Source: CAWCLK01 sp963796225
GTDB taxonomy: Bacteria; Actinomycetota; Nitriliruptoria; Nitriliruptorales; Nitriliruptoraceae
Direction: 5' to 3'
DNA length: 64,000 nucleotides
Assembly: GCA_963796225.1 (NCBI GenBank)
Contig: CAWCLK010000006.1
Coordinates: 165,970-229,969 of the forward strand
Positions 10,651 through 20,292 of this stretch are shown here, one piece after another. Made by a program: the position numbers and the translations under genes. Position 1 is the first letter of the stretch, and every line of letters starts with the position of its first letter. The notes under the pieces are model-generated. The model was not told the origin of the DNA and searched no databases. It saw only the letters and a program-made list of their open reading frames with translations.

Positions 10651-12014
10651 GCGACGAGGACGTCCGTCCCACGCCGGCGCCGTCGCCGGAGCCGTTCGGC
10701 CGGGCCTGGTGGGGCGGGCTCGTGCCCGTGCCCACCGTGCGCCTCGCCGTCCTCGTGGCGGCCGTGGCCGTCCCGGTGCTGTGGGTCCCCGCGGCCTGGG
10801 GGGCCGTGCTCGTCGTGGCGGTGGTGGCGATCGTCGATGCCGTCCTGGCTCCGGCACCGTGGACGGTGCCGGTCGCCCGGGTGGCCCCGGGGGTGGTCCC
10901 GCTCGGCCAGGACGCCGAGCTGGCGTGGGTCGTGTCCAACCCGGCGCGACGCGCGCTGCACGTCGCGATCGCCGACGAACCCGCCCCGTCGCTGCACGCC
11001 CAGCACCGCCGGGTCCGCCTCGACCTGCCGCCGGGGGAGGGGGCACGGGCCACCACGACGCTGCGCCCCAGCCGCCGCGGGCGCTTCGACCTGCCGGCGC
11101 TGACGGTGCGGACCACGGGCCCGCTGGGGCTGCTGGCGCGCCAGCACCGGCGTGACCGGCACGACGTGCTCGAGGTCCACCCGGCCTTCCGGTCGCGCCG
11201 CGAGGCCGAGCTGCGCATCACCCGGGGGCGCATCCTCGACGTGGGGCTGCGCTCGGCCCGGGCGCTGGGGCGGGGCACCGAGTTCGAGGCACTGCGCGAG
11301 TACACGCCCGACGACGAGGTCCGCCGGGTCGACTGGGCGGCCACGGCCCGGGTGGGGCGCCCGATCGTGCGCACCTTCCGGGCCGAGCGCAACCAGACCG
11401 TCCTGGTGATGCTCGACAGCGGTCGGCTGATGGCCGGGATGGTCGGCGACGTGCCGCGGCTGGACCACGCGATGGACGCGGCGATGGCCCTCACCACGGT
11501 GGCGACCCGCCTGGGGGACCGGGCCGGGCTGATGGCCTTCTCCGCCGGTGTCCGGGCGGCGGTCCCGCCCCGCGGGGACCGTGGTCAGCTCGCCCGGGTG
11601 ACGCGGGCGATGTTCGACCTCGAACCCGACCTCACCGAGTCCGCGTACGAGGACGTGTTCGGCGTGGCCGTGGCCCAGCAACGACGCCGCAGCCTGCTGG
11701 TGCTGCTGACCGAGCTGTCCTCCGAGGCCCTGGCCGAGACGCTGGTGCCGGCGTTGCCGCTGCTGCTGGCCCGCCACCTCGTGCTGGTCGGCAGCGTCCA
11801 GGATCCCGAGGTCGAGGCCTGGCGCACGACGGCACCCGAGGACGCCGAGGGGGCGTACCGGGCAGCCGGGGCGGTGACGGTCCGACGTGCGCGCGACCGC
11901 ACCGCCGAGCTGCTGCGACAGATGGGCGCCCGCGTCGTCGACGCCCCGCCGGGCGAGCTGGCGGCCCGGCTGGCGGACGCCTACCTGGAGGTCAAGGCGA
12001 CGGGACGGTTGTGA
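10647..12014 (+). CDS. DUF58 domain membrane protein
   Basis: A 455-residue protein coupled to moxR by a GTGA overlap. Two adjacent hydrophobic segments at residues 28-65 anchor it. The central DUF58 core is marked by GRGTEFEALREYTPDDEVR and RVDWAATAR (about residues 205-235), followed by a VWA-like stretch VLVMLDSGRLM. DUF58 proteins are the usual client or partner of MoxR ATPases. Its 3' end overlaps the convergent SpoIIM gene by 23 bases. Confidence 0.88.
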
Positions 12015-13005
12015 CGCGTCCGGGGCGACGTCGTGCCTCGCCCAGCGCCCCCGTGTACCCCTCGGCCGCCGCGGCCCGCCCGAACCCCACCACGTAGGCG
12101 ATGAAGGTCACCTCGACCAGCACCCCCGTGCCGACGCGGGCCCAGGTGGGCAGTGCGGACGGGGTGATGAAGGCCTCGAGCAGCCCGGCCACCAGGAACA
12201 CCAGGACCAGCCCCACGACGATCACGATGGCGCGTCGGGCCTGCTCGGCCAGGGCGGCGGCCCGGGTCCGGTCGCCGGGCGAGACCAGCGACCAGCCGAG
12301 CGCCAGCCCCGTCCCGGCGGCCACGAAGATCGCGCTCAGCTCCAGCAGCCCGTGGGGCAGGATCAGCCCCCAGAACAGCGGCGCGCGCCCCGCGGCGTGG
12401 AACGCCCCGGCGGCCACGCCCACGTTCAGCGCGTTGTACGCCAGCACCGCCAGCGTGGGGACGGCGAACGCGATCCCGGACGCGAAGGCGAGGATGCCGA
12501 TGCGCGCGTTGTTGGTGAACACCAGTGCGGCGAACTGCCCCGCGGGCTGGGACGAGTAGTAGCCGACGAAGTCCTCGGCGAGGTAGGCCTCGCGGACCTC
12601 CGGCGGGATCGCGACGTCCAGCGCCGCCGGCGTCGTGGCGATCCACACGGTGGTCGCCGCGAACACCGCGACGAACACGGCGGTGGCCAGCAGGATCGGG
12701 CGCCGGAGGTGCCACATGGCGGCGGGGAAGGTGTGGGTGAACGCGTGCCGGATCCCCTGCAGGGTCCGGGTGCGCGTGCCGTAGACCCGGGCGTTGGCGC
12801 GGGCCACCAGCGTGTTGAGGTGCAGCAGCAGCTCCGGGTCGGCGTAGCGCCGCCGCGCGGAGGCCAGGTGGCTGGAGGCGCGCAGGTAGAGGCGCACCAG
12901 CTCGTCCGACTCGGCCGGGGTGAGGTGTCGGCGCCCGACCAGCTCGGCCAGGCGGTCCCAGGTCGGGGCGTGGCGTTCGACGAAGCTGTCGCGGTCCACA
13001 CCCAC
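11992..13005 (-). CDS. Stage II sporulation protein M-like (SpoIIM/DUF95) membrane protein
   Basis: A 337-residue protein with an N-terminal soluble helical part (residues 1-95) and about six transmembrane helices from residue 105 onward, ending in a polar tail. The motif ILPHGLLELSAIFVAAGTG is characteristic of the SpoIIM/DUF95 family. In actinobacteria such genes sit beside RDD and DUF58/MoxR genes without any sporulation link. It is divergent from the RDD gene, from which it is separated by 62 bases, and convergent with DUF58. Confidence 0.85.
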   Translation of the reverse strand: MGVDRDSFVERHAPTWDRLAELVGRRHLTPAESDELVRLYLRASSHLASARRRYADPELLLHLNTLVARANARVYGTRTRTLQGIRHAFTHTFPAAMWHLRRPILLATAVFVAVFAATTVWIATTPAALDVAIPPEVREAYLAEDFVGYYSSQPAGQFAALVFTNNARIGILAFASGIAFAVPTLAVLAYNALNVGVAAGAFHAAGRAPLFWGLILPHGLLELSAIFVAAGTGLALGWSLVSPGDRTRAAALAEQARRAIVIVVGLVLVFLVAGLLEAFITPSALPTWARVGTGVLVEVTFIAYVVGFGRAAAAEGYTGALGEARRRPGRVTTVPSP

Positions 13006-13067
13006 CTCCGCTCGTCGGCCGCCGGTACCGTCCGGGAGCCTACGTGGACCCGATGGGAGGACGTGCC

Positions 13068-13919
13068 GTGGCCGCAGGCACGCCGACCGACGGGCTGCTG
13101 GCTGGCGGCGGTCGGGGCGGGGACGTCGCCGAGGCCGGCCTGGTCACCCCCGAGGCGGTCGTCCTGGGGCTGCCCGTGGCCTCGGTGGGGTCGCGCGGCC
13201 TGGCGCTGGTGCTCGACCTGCTGATCCAGGGCATCGCGTTGGTCCTGCTGTCCTTCGCCGCGTCGGCCGTGTCGGTGTTCGAGGGCGGCTGGGTCGCCAC
13301 CGTGGTCTTCCTGCTGGTCGTCTTCGCCATCCTCTTCGGCTACCCGGCCGGTTTCGAGACCCTGTGGCGGGGGCGCACCCCGGGCAAGGCCGCCCTGGGC
13401 CTGCGCGTGGTGACGATCGAGGCCGGGCCCGTCGGGTTCCGGCACGCCGCGATCCGGGCGGCCCTCGGGCTCGTGGACTTCTGGCTCAGCTCGGGCGGTG
13501 TGGCGGTCCTGTCGGCCCTGTTCACGCGCCGGGCGCAGCGTCTGGGCGACCTCGCGGCGGGCACGCTCGTGATCCGCGAGCCGCGGGGGCGCAGGGGCGT
13601 CACCGCCATGCGGTTCGAGCCGCCGCCCGGAGCCGAGGGCTACGCCGCGCGCCTGGACGTGACCGGGCTGGACGAGGACGACTACCTGGCGATCCGGTCG
13701 GTGCTCGTCCGCGCCGCCAGCCTGCCGCCGGCCACGGCCGCCCCGCTGGCCGACCAGGCCGTCCGGGCCCTCGCCCCCCGTACCACCCCGCCGCCGCCCG
13801 CCGGCATGCACCCACTGGCCGTGCTCGCCTGCCTCGCTGCCGCCTACCAGCGCCGCCACCGTGGCCGCGTGCGGACCGACGTCGCCTCGTGGATCTGGGG
13901 CCGGTCCATGGAAGGCTGA
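13068..13919 (+). CDS. RDD family membrane protein
   Basis: A 283-residue protein with an RDD domain: the Arg of VGSRGLALVLDLL followed by paired transmembrane helices (about residues 47-105), the GRTPGKAALGLRVV segment, and a third helix. The C-terminal 100 residues are a soluble Ala/Pro-rich extension. GTG 13068 is chosen because GGGAGGA lies six bases upstream (13055-13061); GTG 13044 is an in-frame alternative. The function of RDD proteins varies and cannot be set here. Divergent from the SpoIIM gene. Confidence 0.82.
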   Translation: MAAGTPTDGLLAGGGRGGDVAEAGLVTPEAVVLGLPVASVGSRGLALVLDLLIQGIALVLLSFAASAVSVFEGGWVATVVFLLVVFAILFGYPAGFETLWRGRTPGKAALGLRVVTIEAGPVGFRHAAIRAALGLVDFWLSSGGVAVLSALFTRRAQRLGDLAAGTLVIREPRGRRGVTAMRFEPPPGAEGYAARLDVTGLDEDDYLAIRSVLVRAASLPPATAAPLADQAVRALAPRTTPPPPAGMHPLAVLACLAAAYQRRHRGRVRTDVASWIWGRSMEG

Positions 13920-13943
13920 CACGAGGACCCGGCGGCGAGCGAG

Positions 13944-13949
13944 TAGGCT
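13944..13949 (+). promoter_or_regulatory. Candidate -10 box (TAGGCT) for the scpA operon
   Basis: TAGGCT lies 60 bases before the scpA ATG, in the only intergenic gap upstream of the scpA-scpB-rluB-aroH-aroA-cmk/der gene string. No convincing -35 is seen. Confidence 0.45.
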
Positions 13950-14008
13950 CGCGGGTCCGGGCCCCGGACCACGGCGCCCGAAGGGACGCGACCGAAAGCG
14001 GCACGTCG

Positions 14009-14885
14009 ATGGGTGGTGCGGACACGGCGACGCCCGGTCAGTACGAGGTCCACCTCGACGTCTTCCAGGGGCCCTTCGACCTCCTGCTGCAGCTGATCGC
14101 CAAGCGCAAGCTCGACATCACCGAGGTCGACCTCGCCGACATCACGCAGGACTTCCTGGCGTCCCTGCAGGGCATCGACGAGCTCGACCTCGAGACCGCC
14201 ACGCGCTTCCTCGTGGTCGCGGCGACCCTGGTCGAGCTGAAGGCCGCGCGACTGCTGCCCCGCGACCAGCAGGAGGAGCTCGAGGACCTGCTCGGCGAGG
14301 CGCGCGACATGCTGTACGCGCGCCTGCTCGAGTACCGCGCCTTCCGTGACGTCGCGTGGGAGCTGCAGGTCCGCCTCGAGGTCCACGGTGACCACCATGG
14401 CCGCGACGTGCCGCTCGACCCGGTCTGGCGCCGGCTCGTGCCCGACGCGGACCTGCACGTCGGCATCGAGGACCTCGCCCGGCTGGCGGCCCTGGCCACC
14501 GCGCCCCGCCCCGAACCCGAGATCCGGATCGACCACATCCGGCGCAGCTTCATCAGCATCCAGGACGCGGCGGGCCGCGTGCTCGACGCCGTGATGGACC
14601 CGGGGGACACCACCGGGTTCGTGTCGCTGGTGACCGGGCAGCGGCGGGGCGACGCGATCGTGTTCTTCCTCGCGATGCTCGAGCTCTACAAGCTCGGTCA
14701 CCTCGACCTCGAGCAGCCCGACCACCGGGGCGAGCTGACCGTGGAACGACGCGAGGCGGCCACGGACCTCTCCGTGCTCTCCGAGCTCGAGACCAGCGGG
14801 GCGCCGGACGAGGACCCTGCCCCGATCGACCCCGCCACCGACCGACCCCGCCCCGACCGACCCCACCACCGAGGAGTCCCCGTGA
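14009..14885 (+). CDS. scpA: Segregation and condensation protein A (kleisin)
   Basis: ScpA is the kleisin subunit that bridges SMC heads and recruits ScpB in the bacterial condensin. The N-terminal signature YEVHLDVFQGPFDLLLQLI (residues 11-29) and the LARLLP-type helix (ARLLPRDQQEELE) are clear, and the C-terminal winged helix lies near residues 200-250. The raw frame has no stop before scpB and continues through it to 15808. A +1 correction in the repetitive tail (about 14830-14880) would end scpA at the TGA of GTGA 14882-14885, the coupling used elsewhere here. I annotate two genes on that basis. Confidence 0.85.
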
Positions 14886-15808
14886 GCGACACCGGGACCG
14901 ACGCCGGCATCGACCTCGACCGCCTCCGTGGCCTCGAGGCGGTCCTGTTCCTCGCCGACCACCCACTGGACCTCGACACGCTGGCCACCGCCCTGGACTG
15001 CACGCCGGGACAGGTCGAGCCGTTGACGGCCGAGCTGGCCCAGCGCCTCGAGGAGCGCCAGTCCGGGCTGGTGCTGCGCAACGTCGGTGGGGGATGGCGC
15101 CTGTACACCGCCGCCGAGACCCGCGAGCACGTCGAACGCCACGTGCTCGCGGGGCGGTCGGGGCGGCTCAGCCAGGCCGCGCTCGAGACGCTGGCCGTCA
15201 TCGCCTACAAGCAGCCGATCTCCCGCACGGAGGTCGGCGACATCCGCGGCGTGAACGCCGACGGGGCGGTCCGCTCGCTGGTCTCCCGCGGGCTGATCGA
15301 GGAGGTCGGCCGCGACGACGGGCCGGGCCAGGCGGTCCTGTACGGCACGACCACCGAGTTCCTCGAGAAGGTCGGCCTGACCGCCCTCGACGACCTGCCG
15401 CCGCTGACCGAGTACCTGGTCGAGAACCCCGCCCCGGACGAGCCGACCCCGGACCAGCTCAAGGCCGCCCGGCGCCGGCTGCAGGAGGGCCGCGAGATCG
15501 CCTCGACCGGGTCCGCCCGCTGGGACCCCGAGGCCGAACCCAGCGAGGAGGACCCGGCCGAGCAGGCCCGGGAGCGCCAGCGCGAGCTGCGGCGCGACGC
15601 CGCCGCCCGTCGCCGGGCGCAGGAGGAGGAGATGGACGAGCTGACCGGGGCGCTGGAACGCGTGGCCCGGGACGCGATGGCCCAGCTCCGCGACGCGGTG
15701 TCCTCGGCCGACGACGACGAGCCCGACGCCGAGCCCGCGGCCGCACCCGACGAGCCCGCGGCCACATCCGACGAGGACACGGCCGGTCCGGACCAGGAGC
15801 CCACGTGA
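14882..15808 (+). CDS. scpB: Segregation and condensation protein B
   Basis: ScpB is the winged-helix dimer that binds ScpA in the SMC complex. From GTG 14882, preceded by GAGGAG, the 308-residue product shows the family segments LEAVLFLADHPLD, LETLAVIAYKQPISRTEVGDIRG (quoted in part: AYKQPISR) and YGTTTEFLEKVGL. Residues 200-308 form an acidic, Glu/Asp/Arg-rich low-complexity tail longer than the ~190-200-residue core of most ScpB proteins. The frame is also open into scpA upstream. rluB follows with a GTGA overlap. Confidence 0.9.
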   Translation: MSDTGTDAGIDLDRLRGLEAVLFLADHPLDLDTLATALDCTPGQVEPLTAELAQRLEERQSGLVLRNVGGGWRLYTAAETREHVERHVLAGRSGRLSQAALETLAVIAYKQPISRTEVGDIRGVNADGAVRSLVSRGLIEEVGRDDGPGQAVLYGTTTEFLEKVGLTALDDLPPLTEYLVENPAPDEPTPDQLKAARRRLQEGREIASTGSARWDPEAEPSEEDPAEQARERQRELRRDAAARRRAQEEEMDELTGALERVARDAMAQLRDAVSSADDDEPDAEPAAAPDEPAATSDEDTAGPDQEPT

Positions 15809-16617
15809 GCGACGACGGACGCGAACGCCTGCAGAAGGTGATGGCCGCGGCGGGTGTCGCCAGCCGACGCGCCAGCGAGGAGCTGATCGCGGAGGGCCGG
15901 GTCACCGTCAACGGCGAGGTCGCCGAGCTCGGGTGCAAGGTCGACGCGACCCAGGACGACATCCGGGTCGACGGCGAACGCATCAACGCCGACCCCGACC
16001 GGGTCTACGTGATGCTCAACAAGCCCCAGGGCGTCGTCACGACCGTCGACGACCCCGAGGGGCGGCGCACGGTCATGGACCTGGTGAACCTCCCGATGCG
16101 GTTGTTCCCGGTGGGACGGCTCGACCTCGACACCGAGGGCCTGCTGCTGCTCACCAACGACGGTGACCTCACCCACGACCTGCTGCACCCCTCCCGCGAG
16201 GTGCCACGCACCTACGTGGCGCTGGTGGCCGCCCCGTTCAAGGGCCGGGCCCTGCAGCAGCTGCGTGACGGGGTCGAGCTCGAGGACGGCACCGCCCGTC
16301 CCCGATCGGTCGAGGTGCTCGAGGAGCAGCACGGCAAGGCCCTGGTACAGCTGGTCATGACCGAGGGCCGCAAGCGCGAGGTCCGCCGCATGTTCGCGGA
16401 GATCGGGCACCCGGTCGAGCGGCTGGCCCGGGTGGCCTTCGGCGGCGTCGAGCTCGGCGACCTGCGGCAGGGCAAGTGGCGGTTCCTCACCCAGCAGGAG
16501 GTCGGGAGGCTGCACGCCGCCGTCGAGGGGCGACGGGGCGCGCCCCGCCACGAACGCACCACCCGACGTGAACGACGAGAACGCGCGGCCCGCCAGGGCC
16601 GAGGAGGTCCCAAGTGA
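15805..16617 (+). CDS. rluB: 23S rRNA pseudouridine synthase, RluB type
   Basis: A 270-residue pseudouridine synthase. An S4 RNA-binding domain (ERLQKVMAAAGVASRRASEE, residues 7-26, and VTVNG) precedes the RsuA/RluB catalytic domain with GRLDLDTEGLLLLTNDG (about residues 105-121), which contains the catalytic Asp. A basic C-terminal tail of about 30 residues follows. The GTGA overlap with scpB and its position repeat the scpA-scpB-rluB order of mycobacteria. Confidence 0.92.
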   Translation: MSDDGRERLQKVMAAAGVASRRASEELIAEGRVTVNGEVAELGCKVDATQDDIRVDGERINADPDRVYVMLNKPQGVVTTVDDPEGRRTVMDLVNLPMRLFPVGRLDLDTEGLLLLTNDGDLTHDLLHPSREVPRTYVALVAAPFKGRALQQLRDGVELEDGTARPRSVEVLEEQHGKALVQLVMTEGRKREVRRMFAEIGHPVERLARVAFGGVELGDLRQGKWRFLTQQEVGRLHAAVEGRRGAPRHERTTRRERRERAARQGRGGPK

Positions 16618-16982
16618 GCGAGCGTGTCCGGGCGCTCCGAGGCGCCACGACCCTCGACGTGGACGATCGTGACCACATGATCGAACGCACCCAGGAGCTC
16701 ATCCACGCCCTGTTCGAACGCAACGAGCTCGTCGAGGACGACCTCGTGTCGATCGTCTTCACCGCCACGGCCGACGTCACCTGCGGGTTCCCGGCGCTGG
16801 CCGCCCGCGAGGCGGGGTTCGTGCACACGCCGCTGCTGTGCGCGCGCGAGCTCGAGGTCGAGGGCGGCATCGACCGCTGCGTGCGCGTGCTGGTCCACGC
16901 CTACACCGAGCGCGACAAGTCCGAGCTGCGGCACGTCTACCTCCACGCCGCCACCCAGCTGCGCACCGACCTGCCGGAGTAG
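16614..16982 (+). CDS. aroH: Chorismate mutase, AroH type
   Basis: A 122-residue monofunctional chorismate mutase of the trimeric AroH class, converting chorismate to prephenate for Phe/Tyr synthesis. The signature VRALRGATT (residues 4-12) with the substrate-binding Arg, and the FTATADV and CARELEVEG segments, match Bacillus-type AroH. It overlaps rluB by GTGA and abuts aroA, forming an aromatic amino acid pair within the scp operon. Confidence 0.92.
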   Translation: MSERVRALRGATTLDVDDRDHMIERTQELIHALFERNELVEDDLVSIVFTATADVTCGFPALAAREAGFVHTPLLCARELEVEGGIDRCVRVLVHAYTERDKSELRHVYLHAATQLRTDLPE

Positions 16983-18311
16983 GTGGTGACCGCGAGCGTC
17001 CGCGTGCATCCCGGCCCGCTGGCCGGCGAGGTCGTCGTGCCCGGGGACAAGTCCCTGTCGCACCGGGCGCTGCTGCTCGGCGCCATGGTCGGCGGTCCTG
17101 TGGCCGTGACCGGGCTCGCCCCGTCCGGCGACGTCACCTCGACCGCGCAATGCCTGGCGACGCTCGGGGCGCAGCTGGACCTGGCCCCCGACCGGGACGG
17201 CAACCTCGCCGGGTCCGTCGCCGGGCCGTTGCACGAGGCCACCGACGTGCTCGACTGCGGCAACGCCGGTACCGGGATGCGCCTGCTGGCGGGTGTGGTC
17301 GCGGGGATCGACGGGCTGGCCGTCCTCACCGGCGACGCGTCCCTGCGCCGCCGGCCCATGGGGCGGGTGGCCGATCCGCTGCGTGCCATGGGCGCCCGGG
17401 TGGACGGGCGCGACGACGGCCGGCTGCCGCCGCTGGCGATCCGTGGCGGGGGACTGCGGGGGATCACGTGGGACTCGCCGGTGGCGTCGGCCCAGGTCAA
17501 GTCGTGCCTGCTGCTCGCCGGGCTGCGGGCGGACGGCCCGACGACGGTGCGCTCCCCGGGGCCCAGCCGCGACCACACCGAGCGGCTCCTGGCCCACCTC
17601 GGCGTCGAGGTCGAGACCGGCGAGGGCCCGGGGGAGGTCGTCACCCTCGACCCCGCCCCGTTGCACGGCGACCGCATCGACGTCAGCGGCGATCCCTCGT
17701 CGGCGGCGTTCTGGCTCGTGGCGGGAGCCATCGCCGGCACGGCGGTGCGCCTGCCCGGTGTGTGCGTCAACCCCGGCCGCACCGGCATGGTCCGGGTCCT
17801 GACCGACCTCGGGGCGCAGGTCACGCTGGCCGACCCCCGCGAGGTCTGCGGCGAACCCGTCGCCGACCTCGTGCTCGCCGCAGGTGCGCTCGACGGTCGG
17901 GCCGAGGTCGCCGGGGACCGGGTGGTCGACGCGATCGACGAGCTGCCGGTGCTGGCCGTGGCCGCGGCGCTGTCCAGCGGCGGCATGGTCGTGCACGACG
18001 CCACCGAGCTGCGCCACAAGGAATCCGACCGCATCGACGGGATCGCCGCCGTGTTCGACGCGCTCGGCCTCGAGGTCGAGACCCGCGCCGACGGCTTCAG
18101 CGTCCCCGGGGGCCAGCAGCCCCGCGGGGGCGGGTCCATCGACGCCCACGGCGACCACCGCATCGCGATGAGCGCGGCCGTCGGTGCGACCGTCGCCGCC
18201 CGTCCCGTCGAGGTCCACGGCTTCGACGCCGTGCCGACCTCGTACCCCTCGTTCCTCGACCACCTCGCCGCCCTCGGCGGGCAGGTCGAGCCGCTGCAGG
18301 AGGCACCATGA
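16983..18311 (+). CDS. aroA: 3-phosphoshikimate 1-carboxyvinyltransferase (EPSP synthase)
   Basis: EPSP synthase joins shikimate-3-phosphate and phosphoenolpyruvate in the shikimate pathway. The 442-residue product has PGDKSLSHRALLL near residue 19-31, LDCGNAGTGMRLL near 90-102 and RHKESDRI near 345-352, all substrate-binding signatures of the family. GTG 16983 directly follows the aroH stop; GTG 16986 is equally possible. Its stop overlaps the ATG of the cmk-der fusion. Confidence 0.94.
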   Translation: MVTASVRVHPGPLAGEVVVPGDKSLSHRALLLGAMVGGPVAVTGLAPSGDVTSTAQCLATLGAQLDLAPDRDGNLAGSVAGPLHEATDVLDCGNAGTGMRLLAGVVAGIDGLAVLTGDASLRRRPMGRVADPLRAMGARVDGRDDGRLPPLAIRGGGLRGITWDSPVASAQVKSCLLLAGLRADGPTTVRSPGPSRDHTERLLAHLGVEVETGEGPGEVVTLDPAPLHGDRIDVSGDPSSAAFWLVAGAIAGTAVRLPGVCVNPGRTGMVRVLTDLGAQVTLADPREVCGEPVADLVLAAGALDGRAEVAGDRVVDAIDELPVLAVAAALSSGGMVVHDATELRHKESDRIDGIAAVFDALGLEVETRADGFSVPGGQQPRGGGSIDAHGDHRIAMSAAVGATVAARPVEVHGFDAVPTSYPSFLDHLAALGGQVEPLQEAP

Positions 18312-20284
18312 GCGACACGGTCGAGGCCGGTCGCGGCCCCATCGTCGCCATCGACGGCCCCGCCGGGTCCGGCAAGTCCACGGTGGCCCGCGAGCTCGCC
18401 GACACGCTGGCCGTCCCGCACGTCGACACCGGCGCGCTGTACCGGGCGGTGACCCTGGCCTGCCTGCGCGCGGGGGTGGACCTCGACGACGACGGAGGCT
18501 GCGGCGCCGTGGCCCAGGGCGTGCGCGTGTCCCGGAGTGACGGTCGCACGTGGCTGGACGACGAGGACGTCGAGGACGAGATCCGGGGCGAGGCCGTCAC
18601 CGCCGGCGTGTCCCACGTGTCGGCCCTGCCGTCGGTCCGCGAGGCCATGACGCCGCTGCAGCGCACCGCCGCCCAGCGCGGCGGGGTCGTCGAGGGCCGT
18701 GACATCGGCACCGTCGTCCTGCCCGACGCGGACCTCAAGGTGTTCCTGACGGCGTCGGCCGAGGAACGGGCACGGCGGCGCGCCGAGCAGCTCGGCCAGC
18801 CCGTCACCGACGAGATGGTCCGGTCGCTGCAGGAGCGTGACGAGCGCGACAGCACCCGGGACGTCGCCCCGCTCACCCGCGCCCCGGACGCCTACGAGCT
18901 CGACACCACCGGCCTCGACGTCGACCAGGTCGTGGCACGCATCGTCGAGCAGGTCGAACGTGCCCGACGCACCGCCCCGCTGCGGGTGCGCCAGCGCCTG
19001 CCCCGCGTGGCCGTCGTCGGGCGCCCCAACGTGGGCAAGTCGACGCTGGTCAACCGCATCCTCGGCCGCCGGGTCGCCATCGTCGAGGAACGCCCCGGCG
19101 TCACCCGCGACCGCACCGAGCACGTGGCCGACTGGCTCGGCCGGCCCTTCCTGCTGGTCGACACCGGCGGGTGGGAGCACGCGGCCCAGGGCATGAACGC
19201 CCGCATCGTCGAGCAGGCCGAGGCCGCCATCGCCGACGCCGACGTCGTGCTGTTCGTCGTCGACGTGACCGTCGGGGCGCTCGAGGACGACGAGCGCTAC
19301 GCCCGGCTGCTGCGCCGGGGCGGGGCGCCCGTGCTGCTGGTGGCCAACAAGGCCGACGGCGAACGCCAGGAGCTGCTCGCGCACGAGCTGTACTCGCTCG
19401 GGCTCGGCGAGGGCCACCCGGTCTCGGCCCGCCACGGGCGCGGCGTGGGAGACCTGCTCGACGAGGTGTTCGTCCACATCCCGGAGGGGCCCGACCGCCT
19501 GCCCGAGGAGGACCCCGTCCCGCGCGTGGCGCTGGTGGGGCGACCCAACGTGGGCAAGTCCTCGCTGTTCAACCGCCTGCTCGGCCAGGAACGCTCGATC
19601 GTCGACGACGTGCCCCACACCACCCGCGACGCCGTCGACACCATGGTCGAGGTCGACGGCGAACCGTGGGTCTTCGTCGACACCGCCGGCATGCGCCGGC
19701 GCTACCGCACCGGCGAGGACACCGAGCTGTACTCGGTCGACCGCACCCGTGCCGCGGTCGAGGGCGCCGACCTGTCGCTGTTCGTCATCGACGGGTCCCG
19801 GCCGCTGGGCGAGCAGGACCAGCGCCTGGCCGCGCTGCTGCGTGAGGCGGGGCGGGGCGTGGTGCTGGTGATCAACCAGTGGGACCGCGTCGACGCCGAC
19901 CGGCGCGTGGACCTCGAACGCGAGCTCGACCGGCTCCTCAACTTCTTCCACTGGGCGCCCCGCGTGAACGTGTCCGCGCTGACGGGGCGCGGGGCGCGGC
20001 GGATCATGCCCACCCTGCGCGAGGTCTGGGGCGAGTACCGCCAGCGCATCCCCACCCGCCAGCTCAACCAGTGGCTCGACGAGGTCACCGCGAAGACCCC
20101 GCCCCCCACCCAGAGCGGCCGCGTCCTCAAGATCCGCTACATGACCCAGGTCGACGTCGGCCCGCCCCGCTTCGTGGCCTTCACCAACCGGCCCCTGGTG
20201 CCGGCCTACCGGCGCTACCTCGAACGCGAGCTGCGCACCTCCTTCGGCTTCACCGGCGTCCCGATCGTCATCAACGACAGGTAG
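18308..20284 (+). CDS. Bifunctional cytidylate kinase / ribosome-assembly GTPase Der
   Basis: A single 658-residue frame with two enzymes. Residues 1-225 are cytidylate kinase (P-loop DGPAGSGKSTVAREL, VDTGALYRAVT, VVEGRDIGTVV), which phosphorylates CMP/dCMP. Residues 235-658 are Der/EngA with two GTPase domains (GRPNVGKSTLVNRILG and GRPNVGKSSLFNRLLG) and a KH-like C-terminal domain, acting in 50S assembly. Fused cmk-der proteins are known in several actinobacteria; Mycobacterium keeps them separate but adjacent. The first G4 motif is NKAD; the second reads NQWD where NKWD is usual. AGGAGG precedes ATG 18308. Confidence 0.94.
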   Translation: MSDTVEAGRGPIVAIDGPAGSGKSTVARELADTLAVPHVDTGALYRAVTLACLRAGVDLDDDGGCGAVAQGVRVSRSDGRTWLDDEDVEDEIRGEAVTAGVSHVSALPSVREAMTPLQRTAAQRGGVVEGRDIGTVVLPDADLKVFLTASAEERARRRAEQLGQPVTDEMVRSLQERDERDSTRDVAPLTRAPDAYELDTTGLDVDQVVARIVEQVERARRTAPLRVRQRLPRVAVVGRPNVGKSTLVNRILGRRVAIVEERPGVTRDRTEHVADWLGRPFLLVDTGGWEHAAQGMNARIVEQAEAAIADADVVLFVVDVTVGALEDDERYARLLRRGGAPVLLVANKADGERQELLAHELYSLGLGEGHPVSARHGRGVGDLLDEVFVHIPEGPDRLPEEDPVPRVALVGRPNVGKSSLFNRLLGQERSIVDDVPHTTRDAVDTMVEVDGEPWVFVDTAGMRRRYRTGEDTELYSVDRTRAAVEGADLSLFVIDGSRPLGEQDQRLAALLREAGRGVVLVINQWDRVDADRRVDLERELDRLLNFFHWAPRVNVSALTGRGARRIMPTLREVWGEYRQRIPTRQLNQWLDEVTAKTPPPTQSGRVLKIRYMTQVDVGPPRFVAFTNRPLVPAYRRYLERELRTSFGFTGVPIVINDR

Positions 20285-20292
20285 ACGCTCGG

